Of a stretch of DNA of 64,000 bases, positions 25,369 to 34,559 are shown piece by piece. The first letter of the stretch is position 1; the number at the start of each line of letters is the position of its first letter. Source of the stretch: Pseudoduganella lurida (GTDB taxonomy: Bacteria > Pseudomonadota > Gammaproteobacteria > Burkholderiales > Burkholderiaceae_D); assembly GCF_007830455.1 (NCBI RefSeq), contig NZ_VLLB01000015.1:1-64000 (forward strand), given 5' to 3'. The translations under genes and the position numbers were made by a program. The notes under the pieces are model-generated. The model was not told the DNA's origin and did not search any database. It saw only the letters and a list, made by a program, of their open reading frames with translations.

Positions 25369-26675
25369 GGGTGCTCCTTCACCAAAATCCACACGGTGGG
25401 TGTGCTTAGTTTAAAGGTTGGACGATGATTTTTCATTTTGTCGAGTAAGGTAACAGGGCCAAATAACTGCGCTTGTGGCATCAGCATGCCTCGTCGAAAA
25501 AATTGACTGGCACCACCGACAACTTCATAGTGGTCAGTTTTCACACCGCAGTTCCACCATCCAGTCAGCGGGCATTCATTACCTGCCTTAACTAGATTTA
25601 TGTTCGAAGTAGCATAGTGAGTCTGCTTTAGCTCCGATAAGGCCGTGGTGTCGCGCAGCTTCAAGCTCGATGAAATTTTTTGCCATAATAATCGTACCTC
25701 TTCATCGGAGAGCGACGAATTTACTGGCGGCATACCTTTACTATTTCCTATAGTTAACTCAACTGTCAACGATGGATGCATAACGTCGTCTTTTTTTCCC
25801 TTTGCCTCCCACATAAATTTGTGCGTCCGAGTTCCGTTAATCTCCCATACCTTATCCGAAGCCTCTTCACCAAGAATACCATTAATCTCACGAGCGCCGT
25901 GAAAAATTGGCATAAAACGATTTGGATGTATCTTCCTCACTTTACTATTATGAATGCGTTCCAAAAGCGAATCACGCGGCAGCGATCCGGCGCTTGAAGA
26001 AAATAATAGAGATATATCTTCGTTTGAACGAAGTCCAGCAGTGATTGCAATAGATTCTATTGGCTCACCAGGCCGAGGGTCCAGAATCAATCCGCTTTCT
26101 ATACAAAATCCGGGTTCATTAGGAATTTCACCATCGCGCGTCTTTATACGCTCGATTATTTTCAGTAAATCCTTTATGTCTTCCTCATCAGCACTAGGCT
26201 TATGAAATTTGAATGTTATTTTACCAATCCTGACAAAAGCAATTAATGCAACCATCTCACTTTCCACACGTTTCCCAAACGAAAATCCGTATGTCCATCG
26301 GCGATCATAAGTGAATATTTTTCCCCGCCGCCCATCGAAAGAAAACGGCACTACAGATTCCAGACTGCGTAGGTCCCTCATATTTTTTTCGTTGGCTAAC
26401 TCCACCTCTTTTGCAGAAATCTCGTCATCAAATTCATTATCACTATCTTCGACGTCAGTGTTGACTCTCCATCCAGAAATCAATGTTGATTTTACGGCGA
26501 TATCCATACTAAATGGAATATCTAACACATATCTACCCATGCACATTGGCCTTGCTAAATTCGGAGAAATATTATCGCTCATTGGATTAACCTCATAAAG
26601 ATGCCAACTTACTGGCAATGATATTGCTGCAAGCAACACTGAAGATGCAGAGATATAAACGAAGTTCCTCCTCAT
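25365..26675 (-). CDS. Tli4-family T6SS immunity protein
   Basis: The 436-residue protein begins with a hydrophobic segment (about 5-25, FVYISASSVLLAAISL) that should send or anchor it to the periplasmic side. It continues with the Tli4-like N-terminal signature CMGRYVLDIP and a Tli4-like C-terminal domain around CPLTGWWNCGVKTDHYE. Immunity to Tle phospholipase effectors is normally periplasmic, consistent with that segment. It overlaps tle4 and the PAAR gene by four bases on each side. The gene is strongly AT-rich (26 of 60 bases G+C at 25861-25920), unlike the flanks, which suggests acquisition as a cassette with its effector. Confidence 0.85.
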   Translation of the reverse strand: MRRNFVYISASSVLLAAISLPVSWHLYEVNPMSDNISPNLARPMCMGRYVLDIPFSMDIAVKSTLISGWRVNTDVEDSDNEFDDEISAKEVELANEKNMRDLRSLESVVPFSFDGRRGKIFTYDRRWTYGFSFGKRVESEMVALIAFVRIGKITFKFHKPSADEEDIKDLLKIIERIKTRDGEIPNEPGFCIESGLILDPRPGEPIESIAITAGLRSNEDISLLFSSSAGSLPRDSLLERIHNSKVRKIHPNRFMPIFHGAREINGILGEEASDKVWEINGTRTHKFMWEAKGKKDDVMHPSLTVELTIGNSKGMPPVNSSLSDEEVRLLWQKISSSLKLRDTTALSELKQTHYATSNINLVKAGNECPLTGWWNCGVKTDHYEVVGGASQFFRRGMLMPQAQLFGPVTLLDKMKNHRPTFKLSTPTVWILVKEHP

Positions 26676-28330
26676 GTTTTCTCCAATATTACTCGCGCCA
26701 CTAGTTGTATAGTTAATGACTGCATACGTTCGCTAGCGAAAACATCTTGGTGTCCAAATCCCCTAACACCGAATATAGCTTTAACATAAGGCTTCGGACC
26801 AGCGCCTGAGACAGAAGGAACTGTGCCATCACCACCGCTATCTTGTCGCGAAAGTTCAAGCTTCACAATTTGGCCACTTGGCAACTGTACTTGACGATTC
26901 GATGAAAATTTCTCTCCGACTGATTTTGCACGCATGAATGCGTCAGGCAAAATATTTTCTTTGGAAGAATAGGTCCAATGAATCCTTCCATAGGAAGTTT
27001 TATAACCATCTGCACCATAAAAGGCATACGTATTGTGATGATAGTAATCGTCTAAAATAACTTGGTGAAATTTACGCGCTTGATTCACGGTAGCTTCATA
27101 GTCTTGCTGTACTTTACCCTTGTGTAGATTTGCCGGATCAGCTATGTCTTTAAAAAACAACCGATACCATGCATCTCTTTCCAAATAAAGATCATATAGA
27201 TTGCCAGTTAATAGATTTTTTCTACTGCTATCGGTATTTTCTTGATTGGATATTGTGAGCCAAGGGATAGGATATCGGTGGTTCGGTAACAATTCCAATG
27301 CACCTGCCGAAAAAGCCATTACTGGTGTGGTTTCTAATGCCGAAACACCCGCAATAACAGCAAATTTTTCTGCGCCGACATTTTCTACTTCATTATTTAA
27401 TGGACTTGAATTTTCTGTTCCACAGCTGATACGGCGATAGCAAACCGGAGCACCTAAATCTGGCATGCATGCGTGCACAACACCAATAATTTTCTCAGGC
27501 ATACCCTTTGCACAAGCCCTTGCGACAAGACCGCCCATCGAATGGGATACCAAAACAATACCAGAACATTTTTGGCCTACTGCGTTCCAGTAATTTATTA
27601 TCTCTAGAATTCTGTGCTGCAGAATTTTTGCTGAGGTTTCATTACTTTGCAGCCAGTTATACCCGGAGGCATACACCGGATAACGAAATTTTGCCAACTT
27701 TAGCAGCTCATCAACAGTAAAGCTCTTCAAGGCACCGACACCCTCGCCGTCCCAGTATCTCCGCGGGAAATTATTTAATCTGTTCCAGTGCTCAGTTATT
27801 AAAATCTTCTCCTTAGATGAACACTCGAAAAAATTAGAAAAATATTTTCGTAGCGCACGGAGTAAAGGCCCATAGCTAGAGGAATGGATTTGTCCCCAAC
27901 CGCAGCTTTTTGCTTCGCCTAGAGTTAATCCAAATGTGGCAGCATCTGAGGAAATCTCGATGCTTCCGTTTGGATCCACTTCCAAAGTATTTCCATCCAA
28001 AATTTTTTGTCTGATCTCTGGAGTACGTGTTTCCCACTTATCAGCCTCTCCTAAGCCCTCCACTAATCCATTAGGCGGGCGCCATGCTGCTTCGCCGTCT
28101 CTTAATTCCTGATTCCGTAATTTTTTCTTATCTGCATTCGCTCTAAGATTCGAGCCCATAATGCCCGGCACTAGAATGATTGGGACTACATGAATAGGTG
28201 GAATCTCCAAACGTCCACGCACCTTGCAGGCCGTTGGCGAGAGTGTCGTTTTTCCCCTTACCGTGCCGTCCACGTCCACGGTAGGTGTAGGTAATTGCCT
28301 GGTCGATTCTGGACCTCTGTAAGTAGCCAT
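26672..28330 (-). CDS. Tle4-like T6SS phospholipase effector
   Basis: The 552-residue alpha/beta hydrolase has an oxyanion region IILVPGIMGSNLRAN and the nucleophile elbow VSHSMGGLVA. The serine is S264 and the first G of GxSxG is replaced by S. A late GGDGTVP motif fits the catalytic acid region and GFGHQDVF the histidine. This layout matches Tle4-type lipid esterases that damage target-cell membranes. It has no signal peptide, as expected for T6SS cargo. It sits between vgrG and its immunity gene, with a four-base overlap to the latter. It is AT-rich (23 of 60 G+C at 27601-27660), unlike vgrG next to it. Confidence 0.85.
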   Translation of the reverse strand: MATYRGPESTRQLPTPTVDVDGTVRGKTTLSPTACKVRGRLEIPPIHVVPIILVPGIMGSNLRANADKKKLRNQELRDGEAAWRPPNGLVEGLGEADKWETRTPEIRQKILDGNTLEVDPNGSIEISSDAATFGLTLGEAKSCGWGQIHSSSYGPLLRALRKYFSNFFECSSKEKILITEHWNRLNNFPRRYWDGEGVGALKSFTVDELLKLAKFRYPVYASGYNWLQSNETSAKILQHRILEIINYWNAVGQKCSGIVLVSHSMGGLVARACAKGMPEKIIGVVHACMPDLGAPVCYRRISCGTENSSPLNNEVENVGAEKFAVIAGVSALETTPVMAFSAGALELLPNHRYPIPWLTISNQENTDSSRKNLLTGNLYDLYLERDAWYRLFFKDIADPANLHKGKVQQDYEATVNQARKFHQVILDDYYHHNTYAFYGADGYKTSYGRIHWTYSSKENILPDAFMRAKSVGEKFSSNRQVQLPSGQIVKLELSRQDSGGDGTVPSVSGAGPKPYVKAIFGVRGFGHQDVFASERMQSLTIQLVARVILEKT

Positions 28331-28341
28331 TTTTTTCCTAT

Positions 28342-31047
28342 TTAGTTGGTATCGTCCGGGTAAACAATGATGCTGATATCGCCTATCTCGTCGCCCGAGA
28401 CGAGTTCCGTCCGTCCCTCGTCGTCCGTCACCCCATCAACACTCGTTCCATCAGACAGCTCTAACCGATAACGCCGGCCAGCCACAGGCGCACCGCTCTG
28501 CGAGTTGAACAACACAACCCGCTCATCGGTCTCAATCTTGGTGCTGGGAAACTTGATGTCCGCGACATTGCCGTCGCCGCCCTTCGTATGCTCGAACGAT
28601 GCGGACTTGATCATGTACGCGTCCTTGCACTGCTGGATGACCTTTCCGCCACCGTAGTTCACTTGCGCGCCTTTGCTGGCAATACGGATCGCGGGCGCCT
28701 GCAGTTCAATGCTTTTGCCAGCATTGATCTTTACGCTGCCTATCGCGGTGAGTTCGATGTCGCCGTTGTGGCTTTGAATAACAACATTGCCGCCGGCGGC
28801 AATCAGCTTCATGCCGACTTTCTGCGCGAATATGCTGATACCGCGTATGGCTCTTAACAGAACGTTGCCACCGGCAGCGGCATGCACATTCTTCGCTGAC
28901 ACCAGATCGATACCCGTTTGTGCGCCCACGACAATGTTGCTGTCACTGGTAAACAGCATTCCTTCAGGCGCACTAGCTGCGATAACGGCTGTGGGCGATT
29001 TCGTGCTGTCCCAATCGCGCACGCGGTCGCAAAGCTGCGTCAGCTCGCCGTGCAGCGCATCGTCGCCAGCATGAGTCTGCGCCAGCGATGCCAATTGCTC
29101 CGCCACGGCATTGAGTATCGATGCCGTACCGATCAGTTCATCGCGACCCAGCTGGTCGCCCTTGGGGTCTGCCGTGGCTGACAGCAGCACACCCCCGGGG
29201 CCTCGAACCGCGACGGCGCTGTCGGCCCGCAGCTCGGCTCCATCGCCACGTAACTGCGCGGATCCGTCGGCGCGTGATCCCGTCAATAAACCGAGGTTCA
29301 GCTGCGCAGCGCTGTGATCACTTCCGACCTGCACACTAATCTCTCCGTTCGTATCGTCAAACCGCAACTGATTCCCCCGCCCACCGCCGCCCACCTCCCG
29401 GCTCCGCATGCCAGACAGATGCCGGTTGTCCGGCAAAGCGCCGCCACTACTCAACGCCGGTGGCGTGGCATGCTGGTTGTACATCTGGCCCACGATCACG
29501 GGTTTATCGGGATCGCCGCCCAGGAACGCCACAAGCACTTCACTGCCGACACGCGGCAAGGTGACGGTGCCGCATTGGCTGCTACCAGGGCCATTACCAG
29601 CCCAGCTGCTAGTCACGCGCACCCAGGCGGAATCGGCCTCGCTGTTCGAGGCGCCTGCCAGTTCGTGATCGTCGGGACGGGTAGCCGGGAAGCGGATTCG
29701 CACGCGGCCCATCGCATCGCAGTGCACTTCTTCCGCTTCAGGCCCCACCACGATGGCGCTCTGCATGTGCGCAGGTGGCAGGTCAACGCGGGCGTCGTAG
29801 GCGGGGACCAGTTCGATGTCGCGCCGCACTGCCGTAAAGCGCATGCTGACCGGCCGCTGATCCTTGATGACACCCGGCCACCCGCTGCGCGTGAACAGCG
29901 TCGCCACGCGGTCGGCCAAGTCGCGAGGCAGGTTGTTCTGCACGGCCAGATGCAGCTCGGTGACGATGAACTCCCGCTCCTCGGCGGGATGGCGATCGAT
30001 CTCGGCGTGGCCCGTGAGCGCGAAATATTCGCCGACGCGGAAATCACGCACGGTGCCTTCGCCCATGAAGCACTTGGTCTCGAAGTCGTGACGTTTCATC
30101 GCCAGCGAGCCGATGCTCACCAGATCTTCATAATCGTTTCCCACGTGGGGCGGCAGGACCTGATAGTCGTCCAGCGTTGCACCGAGCGCCGGTGCCAACT
30201 GGCTCACCTGCTCCATGCGCATCTGTTCGAGGTCCAGCGGGTTCTTATAGTTCCAGCTGTGGCGCGCCACGCGCGAAGGCCGCAACGTCCGGACGGCATT
30301 CCACGACGTGATCACGTCGCGCTCTTCGGTTGGCGCGTCGCGGTGATAGCGCACGGTGCCGGCCGCGTTGGGAATCACGCTTTCGTAGTGGTTTACGAGG
30401 CACATGCGGTGCACGGGATACGGTTCGGTGTTTTGGCCTGGCGGCCGGAAGAACCAGGCGATGCCGCGCCGCTTCAGCAGACGACGAATGAAGGCCGCAT
30501 CCGATTCGTTATGCTGCATCGTGAACTCGCGCTGCGGGTAGGCCTGCGCGCTGAACACGTTGTCCATTTCCACATCGAAGACGGCACCGAGACTGGCGTG
30601 GCGGTGCCGCCATTCGGCCAGCAGGCCATAGACGATTTCCACTTCGTTCTGGTTGCGGAACACGCGCGTGTTGATGCGCTTTTCGAGCATGGCGAGTGCG
30701 TCGCGGATCACCAGCTGGTAGCTTGCCAGGCCGCCGTCACTGTCGCCCGCCCACGCTTCGGTGACGATGCCGCAGATGCTGTGCAGTTGTCCGCGATCGT
30801 TGACGATGTCGATCGCCACGGGCAGCGCGATGAATTCCTTCAGTGGCAGGCAGGCGTCCAGCGCCACGCACAGCACGCGGTATTCGAAACCGCCGCACAG
30901 TGTTTCATGGCCTGCCATGCGTTGCGGCAGCAGCACGTCCTCCATCATCATCGATGGATGGTCGATCCGCAGGCGCAGCGCCCGATCGCTGGTCACCAGG
31001 TCGCGATGCGCTACCAGGAAATTGACAAAGCTGTTCACGAGTTCCAT
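28342..31047 (-). CDS. vgrG: T6SS spike protein VgrG with C-terminal transthyretin-like extension
   Basis: The 901-residue trimeric spike protein has the gp27-like N-terminal module (AHRDLVTSDRALRLRI), the gp5-like OB region around DPDKPVIVGQMYNQ, and a DUF2345-type beta-helix (about 590-800). A final about 60 residues from VVLFNSQSGAPVAGRRYRL to the end look like a transthyretin fold. In other species such VgrG extensions bind Tle phospholipase effectors, and a Tle gene follows 11 bp downstream. GC content here is high again (40 of 60 at 29821-29880), so the spike gene belongs to the native composition while the effector does not. Confidence 0.93.
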   Translation of the reverse strand: MELVNSFVNFLVAHRDLVTSDRALRLRIDHPSMMMEDVLLPQRMAGHETLCGGFEYRVLCVALDACLPLKEFIALPVAIDIVNDRGQLHSICGIVTEAWAGDSDGGLASYQLVIRDALAMLEKRINTRVFRNQNEVEIVYGLLAEWRHRHASLGAVFDVEMDNVFSAQAYPQREFTMQHNESDAAFIRRLLKRRGIAWFFRPPGQNTEPYPVHRMCLVNHYESVIPNAAGTVRYHRDAPTEERDVITSWNAVRTLRPSRVARHSWNYKNPLDLEQMRMEQVSQLAPALGATLDDYQVLPPHVGNDYEDLVSIGSLAMKRHDFETKCFMGEGTVRDFRVGEYFALTGHAEIDRHPAEEREFIVTELHLAVQNNLPRDLADRVATLFTRSGWPGVIKDQRPVSMRFTAVRRDIELVPAYDARVDLPPAHMQSAIVVGPEAEEVHCDAMGRVRIRFPATRPDDHELAGASNSEADSAWVRVTSSWAGNGPGSSQCGTVTLPRVGSEVLVAFLGGDPDKPVIVGQMYNQHATPPALSSGGALPDNRHLSGMRSREVGGGGRGNQLRFDDTNGEISVQVGSDHSAAQLNLGLLTGSRADGSAQLRGDGAELRADSAVAVRGPGGVLLSATADPKGDQLGRDELIGTASILNAVAEQLASLAQTHAGDDALHGELTQLCDRVRDWDSTKSPTAVIAASAPEGMLFTSDSNIVVGAQTGIDLVSAKNVHAAAGGNVLLRAIRGISIFAQKVGMKLIAAGGNVVIQSHNGDIELTAIGSVKINAGKSIELQAPAIRIASKGAQVNYGGGKVIQQCKDAYMIKSASFEHTKGGDGNVADIKFPSTKIETDERVVLFNSQSGAPVAGRRYRLELSDGTSVDGVTDDEGRTELVSGDEIGDISIIVYPDDTN

Positions 31048-31056
31048 GCGGTGTCC

Positions 31057-32805
31057 TCAAACTGGGGAAGAGGTGCCCTTGCGGCGGGGGAGTTGTAGCC
31101 GCACTTCCCCATCGGATGCCAGGACCGTGATTTGCGTGAAGTTGTTCGCGGCGGTCGAACACGCGAGCAGTTGATCCAGGATCAGCGCCAGCACGAAGAT
31201 GCTGCGCTCGACGAATGCCGTTTCGTCGATCGTCACGTTCACGGTGACGCCATTGGCAAGCATGGAGCTGTGCTCGAGGCGCATCCAGCCGACGATATCG
31301 CGGGATGTCAGTCCGAGAATGCCGGACAGCTGTCGCTCCGTGACAGGATCATCCGGCAGTGCATGCAAACGCAGCAGGTCCAGCAAGGCCGGCAACTCTT
31401 CGAAGCGCGCCATCTGCATGTAACGGGGTACCAGCGCCTGGATGATTTTCAGGTGCCCGTCCCGTTCATCGGCCAGGATGCCGGGACGGGTGGGCGGACG
31501 CAGCATGCGGATCGGACAGCCGGCCGCTACGTCGCCAGCGCTCAAGCCGCAGGGCGGCAGGCGTGCGGGCAGATCGCCATTGGTGCAGGTAACGTCGATA
31601 TCCGCGGTGCCGCCGTTGACGTGGAACGGTTGCTCATCGCGATCCACGAAGGAGATCTCCTCCGCCATGCCCAGCGTGGGATTGGCATGCCGCTCGATCC
31701 AGTGAAAATCCCCCCGGGCGTGGTGCGCGGCGTGCAGACCACCCAGGGCGACGGTGGGTGTTTCGCGGTGTCGAAGCTGTACCGCCTTCACGCCATAAAC
31801 GATGGCAGGCGCTTCGCCGCCATGCGCCACCGTCAGCGGATAGGTGGTGCGGCGTGGCTTGAGCCGGATCGGCATCGCCTTGCGGGCAAACAGGTTGATG
31901 ACCGGCGTGCAGCGCGTTCGCAGCATCTCCCCCGACAACGTGCGCAGGTGGCGTGAGGCCGGTGCCTGGCTCAGGTCCGGCAGCAGGAAATGCAGCGTCA
32001 GCTCCCGCGTGTCCGCGCGGTCCAGCAATGGCTTCAGGTCGACATCGAAAAACGCGAACTTCTCGGACAGCAGGAAGTACTCCGTTAGCATTCGCAACGG
32101 CGCGTTCTGGCGGCGGTGCACGGGCAGCAGCGCCTCGTCGGAGCCAAAGCCGATTGGCTTGATCGGCAGCCCGGCCAGCTTGCGCCACTTCCCGCCCGAC
32201 TCGACGACGGTACACAGCGTGCGCGTGAACAGCGTGTCGAAGACGGCGGTGCGCACCGGGCCATCTGCATCGATGTACAGGCGCAGCGGCACCGCGGCGG
32301 CAGCGAGATCGAAGGAGGCATCGCTGCTCGCAATCGTCATCGTTAGCCGTCCCCCCAGTCCATCGGGCAGGCGCAGGGATGCCGGCACGTCGACCCGATT
32401 GACGAACGCCGCGGACGTTACGACAACGGGCGCGCTGATGACATCGTAAGCGGTGCGAAAGCGGCACACCGGTGCCATGGTGGTCTTCAGCTCCGTGCCG
32501 CGCGGGATCGTTGTGACATGGCTGCCGGTGGGCCGGTCCAACTGGACGATGGAGCAGGAAGGCAACGCCCGCAGGTAGTACGGTTCCTGGGCACTCAACA
32601 GACCTGCAGTGACGGGCTCCAGCGCGTGATCCAGTTTGTACGCCGTGCGGGCGCACAGCAGCGCGACGCCCTGCATGATCCGCTCGTTGGCCGGATCGGC
32701 GGCACCCAGCAGCCGTGCCAGACGCGGGTACTTGTGCGCGGCATCCTGCTGGTAGCGACGCAGCAGTGCCAGCTCCCTCTCGTAGTACGGCAGAAGTTTG
32801 TCCAT
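31057..32805 (-). CDS. tssF: T6SS baseplate subunit TssF
   Basis: The 582-residue protein starts MDKLLPYYERELALLRR and continues with YLRALPSCSIVQLD and a late PPTRPG block, as in TssF/VasA/ImpG. TssF forms the baseplate wedge with TssE, TssG and TssK around the VgrG hub. Its length is close to that of the family. It is the first gene of the operon with vgrG ten bases downstream. None of the other baseplate or sheath genes lie in the window, so this copy is separated from, or additional to, a main T6SS cluster. Confidence 0.88.
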   Translation of the reverse strand: MDKLLPYYERELALLRRYQQDAAHKYPRLARLLGAADPANERIMQGVALLCARTAYKLDHALEPVTAGLLSAQEPYYLRALPSCSIVQLDRPTGSHVTTIPRGTELKTTMAPVCRFRTAYDVISAPVVVTSAAFVNRVDVPASLRLPDGLGGRLTMTIASSDASFDLAAAAVPLRLYIDADGPVRTAVFDTLFTRTLCTVVESGGKWRKLAGLPIKPIGFGSDEALLPVHRRQNAPLRMLTEYFLLSEKFAFFDVDLKPLLDRADTRELTLHFLLPDLSQAPASRHLRTLSGEMLRTRCTPVINLFARKAMPIRLKPRRTTYPLTVAHGGEAPAIVYGVKAVQLRHRETPTVALGGLHAAHHARGDFHWIERHANPTLGMAEEISFVDRDEQPFHVNGGTADIDVTCTNGDLPARLPPCGLSAGDVAAGCPIRMLRPPTRPGILADERDGHLKIIQALVPRYMQMARFEELPALLDLLRLHALPDDPVTERQLSGILGLTSRDIVGWMRLEHSSMLANGVTVNVTIDETAFVERSIFVLALILDQLLACSTAANNFTQITVLASDGEVRLQLPRRKGTSSPV

Positions 32806-32926
32806 GCAGGCCTCGTAACGGCGAGACGCGATGGTTGCATGCTCCCCGTCCGCAGTTTTTGACCTCCAGCAATGTCTGGTCGCACCTGTTTTGCGAGTTC
32901 AACTACCTGAACTGCTTCTGCCAATT

Positions 32927-32940
32927 TTGACTTGGATCAA
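32927..32940. promoter_or_regulatory. FNR/Anr-type site in the ompW promoter
   Basis: TTGAC-TTGG-ATCAA matches the FNR consensus TTGAT-N4-ATCAA at nine of ten specified bases. It lies 65 bp before the ompW start. A TAAACT at 32963-32968 could be the -10, which would put the site near -41.5 as in class II FNR promoters. A second dyad TTGAT-N7-ATCAA lies at 32946-32962. Confidence 0.65.
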
Positions 32941-33004
32941 AGTTTTTGATGACGCACATCAATAAACTGACTCTGCTGATACGACAAAGAGAGAAGGAAG
33001 CATC

Positions 33005-33628
33005 ATGAAAAAGGCAGTTTTGGCAGTCATCACGATCACTATGGGCATGCTGGCATTGCAGTCGCAAGCACAGGCGCAGGACACCAGCGGCAACTGGCTG
33101 GTGCGGGCCCGCGCGGTGCATATCGACCCGGCGGACAAGTCCGATCCGGTCGGCGGCACGGGCGCGTCGAACCGCATCGGCGTGGAAAACCGCACGATCC
33201 CGGAAGTGGACATCTCGTATTTCTTCACGCCGAACATCGCGGCGGAGCTCGTGCTCACCTACCCGCAGAAGCACGACGTCTACCTGGATGGCCAGAGCAT
33301 CGGCACCTTCAAGCACCTGCCACCGAGCCTGCTGGCGCAGTACCACTTCACCCCGGACAAGACCGTGAGCCCTTACGTGGGCCTGGGCGTGAACTGGACC
33401 ACGTTCTCGAAGAACGACATGCTGAATGGCCAGGGCAGCCTGGAGCACGACAGCTTCGGTCTGGCCGCGCAGGCCGGCATCGACTTCAAGCTGGACACGC
33501 ACTGGTCGCTGAACGTGGATGTGAAGAAGCTGCAGATCCGCAGTGACGTATTGATCGGCGGCGTGAAGGCCAGCCATGTGAAGGTCGATCCCGTGCTGTT
33601 CGGCGTGGGCGTCGGCTACCGTTTTTGA
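33005..33628 (+). CDS. ompW: OmpW-family outer membrane protein
   Basis: The 207-residue product has a signal peptide (about 1-24, ending QAQAQ). It then forms an eight-stranded barrel of the OmpW type, with GNWLVRARAVHIDP, the PPSLLAQYHF strand and the C-terminal VDPVLFGVGVGYRF ending in phenylalanine. OmpW proteins form narrow hydrophobic channels and are often induced without oxygen; the FNR/Anr-like site upstream agrees with that. It diverges from tssF and has a strong terminator. Confidence 0.93.
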   Translation: MKKAVLAVITITMGMLALQSQAQAQDTSGNWLVRARAVHIDPADKSDPVGGTGASNRIGVENRTIPEVDISYFFTPNIAAELVLTYPQKHDVYLDGQSIGTFKHLPPSLLAQYHFTPDKTVSPYVGLGVNWTTFSKNDMLNGQGSLEHDSFGLAAQAGIDFKLDTHWSLNVDVKKLQIRSDVLIGGVKASHVKVDPVLFGVGVGYRF

Positions 33629-33675
33629 GAACGCTTCAGAACAGAGTTTCAACCCCGCTTTACTCCAAGCCTTTG

Positions 33676-33709
33676 CCTGCTACCGGTTCGCCGGCAGCAG
33701 GTTTTTTTT
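33676..33709 (+). terminator. Rho-independent terminator after ompW
   Basis: CCTGCTACCGG-TTCG-CCGGCAGCAGG forms an 11-bp stem with one A/C mismatch, followed by eight T (33702-33709). Confidence 0.9.
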
Positions 33710-33815
33710 CGCGCGGCGGAACGGCAGGCCGGATCCGTTGCGCAGCAGAGCGCGAGCCACTGCATCGCGCCAGGACGCATCACGGTTGGAGCCGCAGCCA
33801 GCATCGCAACGCAAG

Positions 33816-34274
33816 CTACCGCGCCAGCTCCTCGCGCAGTTCGCGCGCCAGCGCCCGCCGCCCCGGCTCGGGCAGCCATTTGCCGACGGTGACGCTGACA
33901 CCGCGCGCCTCCAGCCGGATCGGATCGCGGCGCCGGCGCGGCGGCACCACGCGCAGCCAGTGCGGATCGAGCCGCACGCGGTACAGGCGGCCGCCGCGCA
34001 GCTTTTCCACCGACAGCGTGCCATCCTCGTAGACGATGCGGTCGCAATCGGTGGCATGGCGGCTGTACAGCAGGAAGGCGGCGGTGACCACGCTCATCTC
34101 CAGCGCCGAGAACAGCAGCACGTACCAGGCACCCTGCAGCGTGAAGAACAGGCCGATCGCCAGCGACACCAGCAGCAGGGCGGCCCATGCGCCCACCGTC
34201 TGCCGCGGCGTCAGCGAACAGTTGCGCTGCACCAGCCACTCCCGCCTGCCATCCCTTGGCCAATCGCGTTTCAC
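33816..34274 (-). CDS. DUF2244-domain membrane protein
   Basis: The 152-residue protein has two hydrophobic segments (about 30-70, AAFLLYSRHA at the end) between a basic N-terminus and a charged beta-rich C-terminal half. This is the layout of DUF2244 proteins, which have no known role. The GTG start follows a clear GGAGG site. It lies 19 bp after the small protein at 34294 and is probably the last gene of the long minus-strand sensory operon, although its product may be unrelated. Confidence 0.75.
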   Translation of the reverse strand: MKRDWPRDGRREWLVQRNCSLTPRQTVGAWAALLLVSLAIGLFFTLQGAWYVLLFSALEMSVVTAAFLLYSRHATDCDRIVYEDGTLSVEKLRGGRLYRVRLDPHWLRVVPPRRRRDPIRLEARGVSVTVGKWLPEPGRRALARELREELAR

Positions 34275-34293
34275 GGCACCTCCCGGCTTGTTG

Positions 34294-34536
34294 TCAGCTT
34301 CGGCCCTTCACATGCACGCAATGATCGGGCACCGCCAGCGGCGGGCCTTCCTCGACCACCAGCCAGCCCGGCAGGCTCTCCCGCAGCGCGTCGATCGCGC
34401 ACGGGTCGAAGTCCACCAGCATCGTGCGGCCGTCGCGGTTCAGCACCTTCGCCTCGGCATAGCCCTGCACCACGCGCTCGGCCTGCTCGGCGGTCAGCGT
34501 GGCCCGGTTCGTCTGGCGGATGACTAAGCGGCGCAT
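34294..34536 (-). CDS. Small protein downstream of a subtilase, possibly I9-like
   Basis: This 80-residue protein has a basic start (MRRLVIRQTNRATL). Next is a beta-alpha-beta-like stretch TMLVDFDPCAIDALRESLPG followed by WLVVEEGPP. That second part looks like the C-terminal half of subtilisin propeptides or inhibitors of family I9, but the resemblance is weak and judged by eye. It lies 23 bp after the subtilase gene on the same strand, and the subtilase seems to lack a normal secreted propeptide. I cannot assign a function beyond that suggestion. Confidence 0.6.
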   Translation of the reverse strand: MRRLVIRQTNRATLTAEQAERVVQGYAEAKVLNRDGRTMLVDFDPCAIDALRESLPGWLVVEEGPPLAVPDHCVHVKGRS

Positions 34537-34559
34537 CGTTCCAGTGTAGACCATCGCCG

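Noticed and set aside
29314..31098. A 594-codon plus-strand frame opposite vgrG
   Set aside because: It is antisense to a clear VgrG and has a shadow-like composition.
25102..32805. The low-GC segment as a prophage or integrated element
   Set aside because: No integrase, attachment repeats or phage structural genes are present apart from the T6SS spike and PAAR; the pattern fits an effector-immunity cassette.
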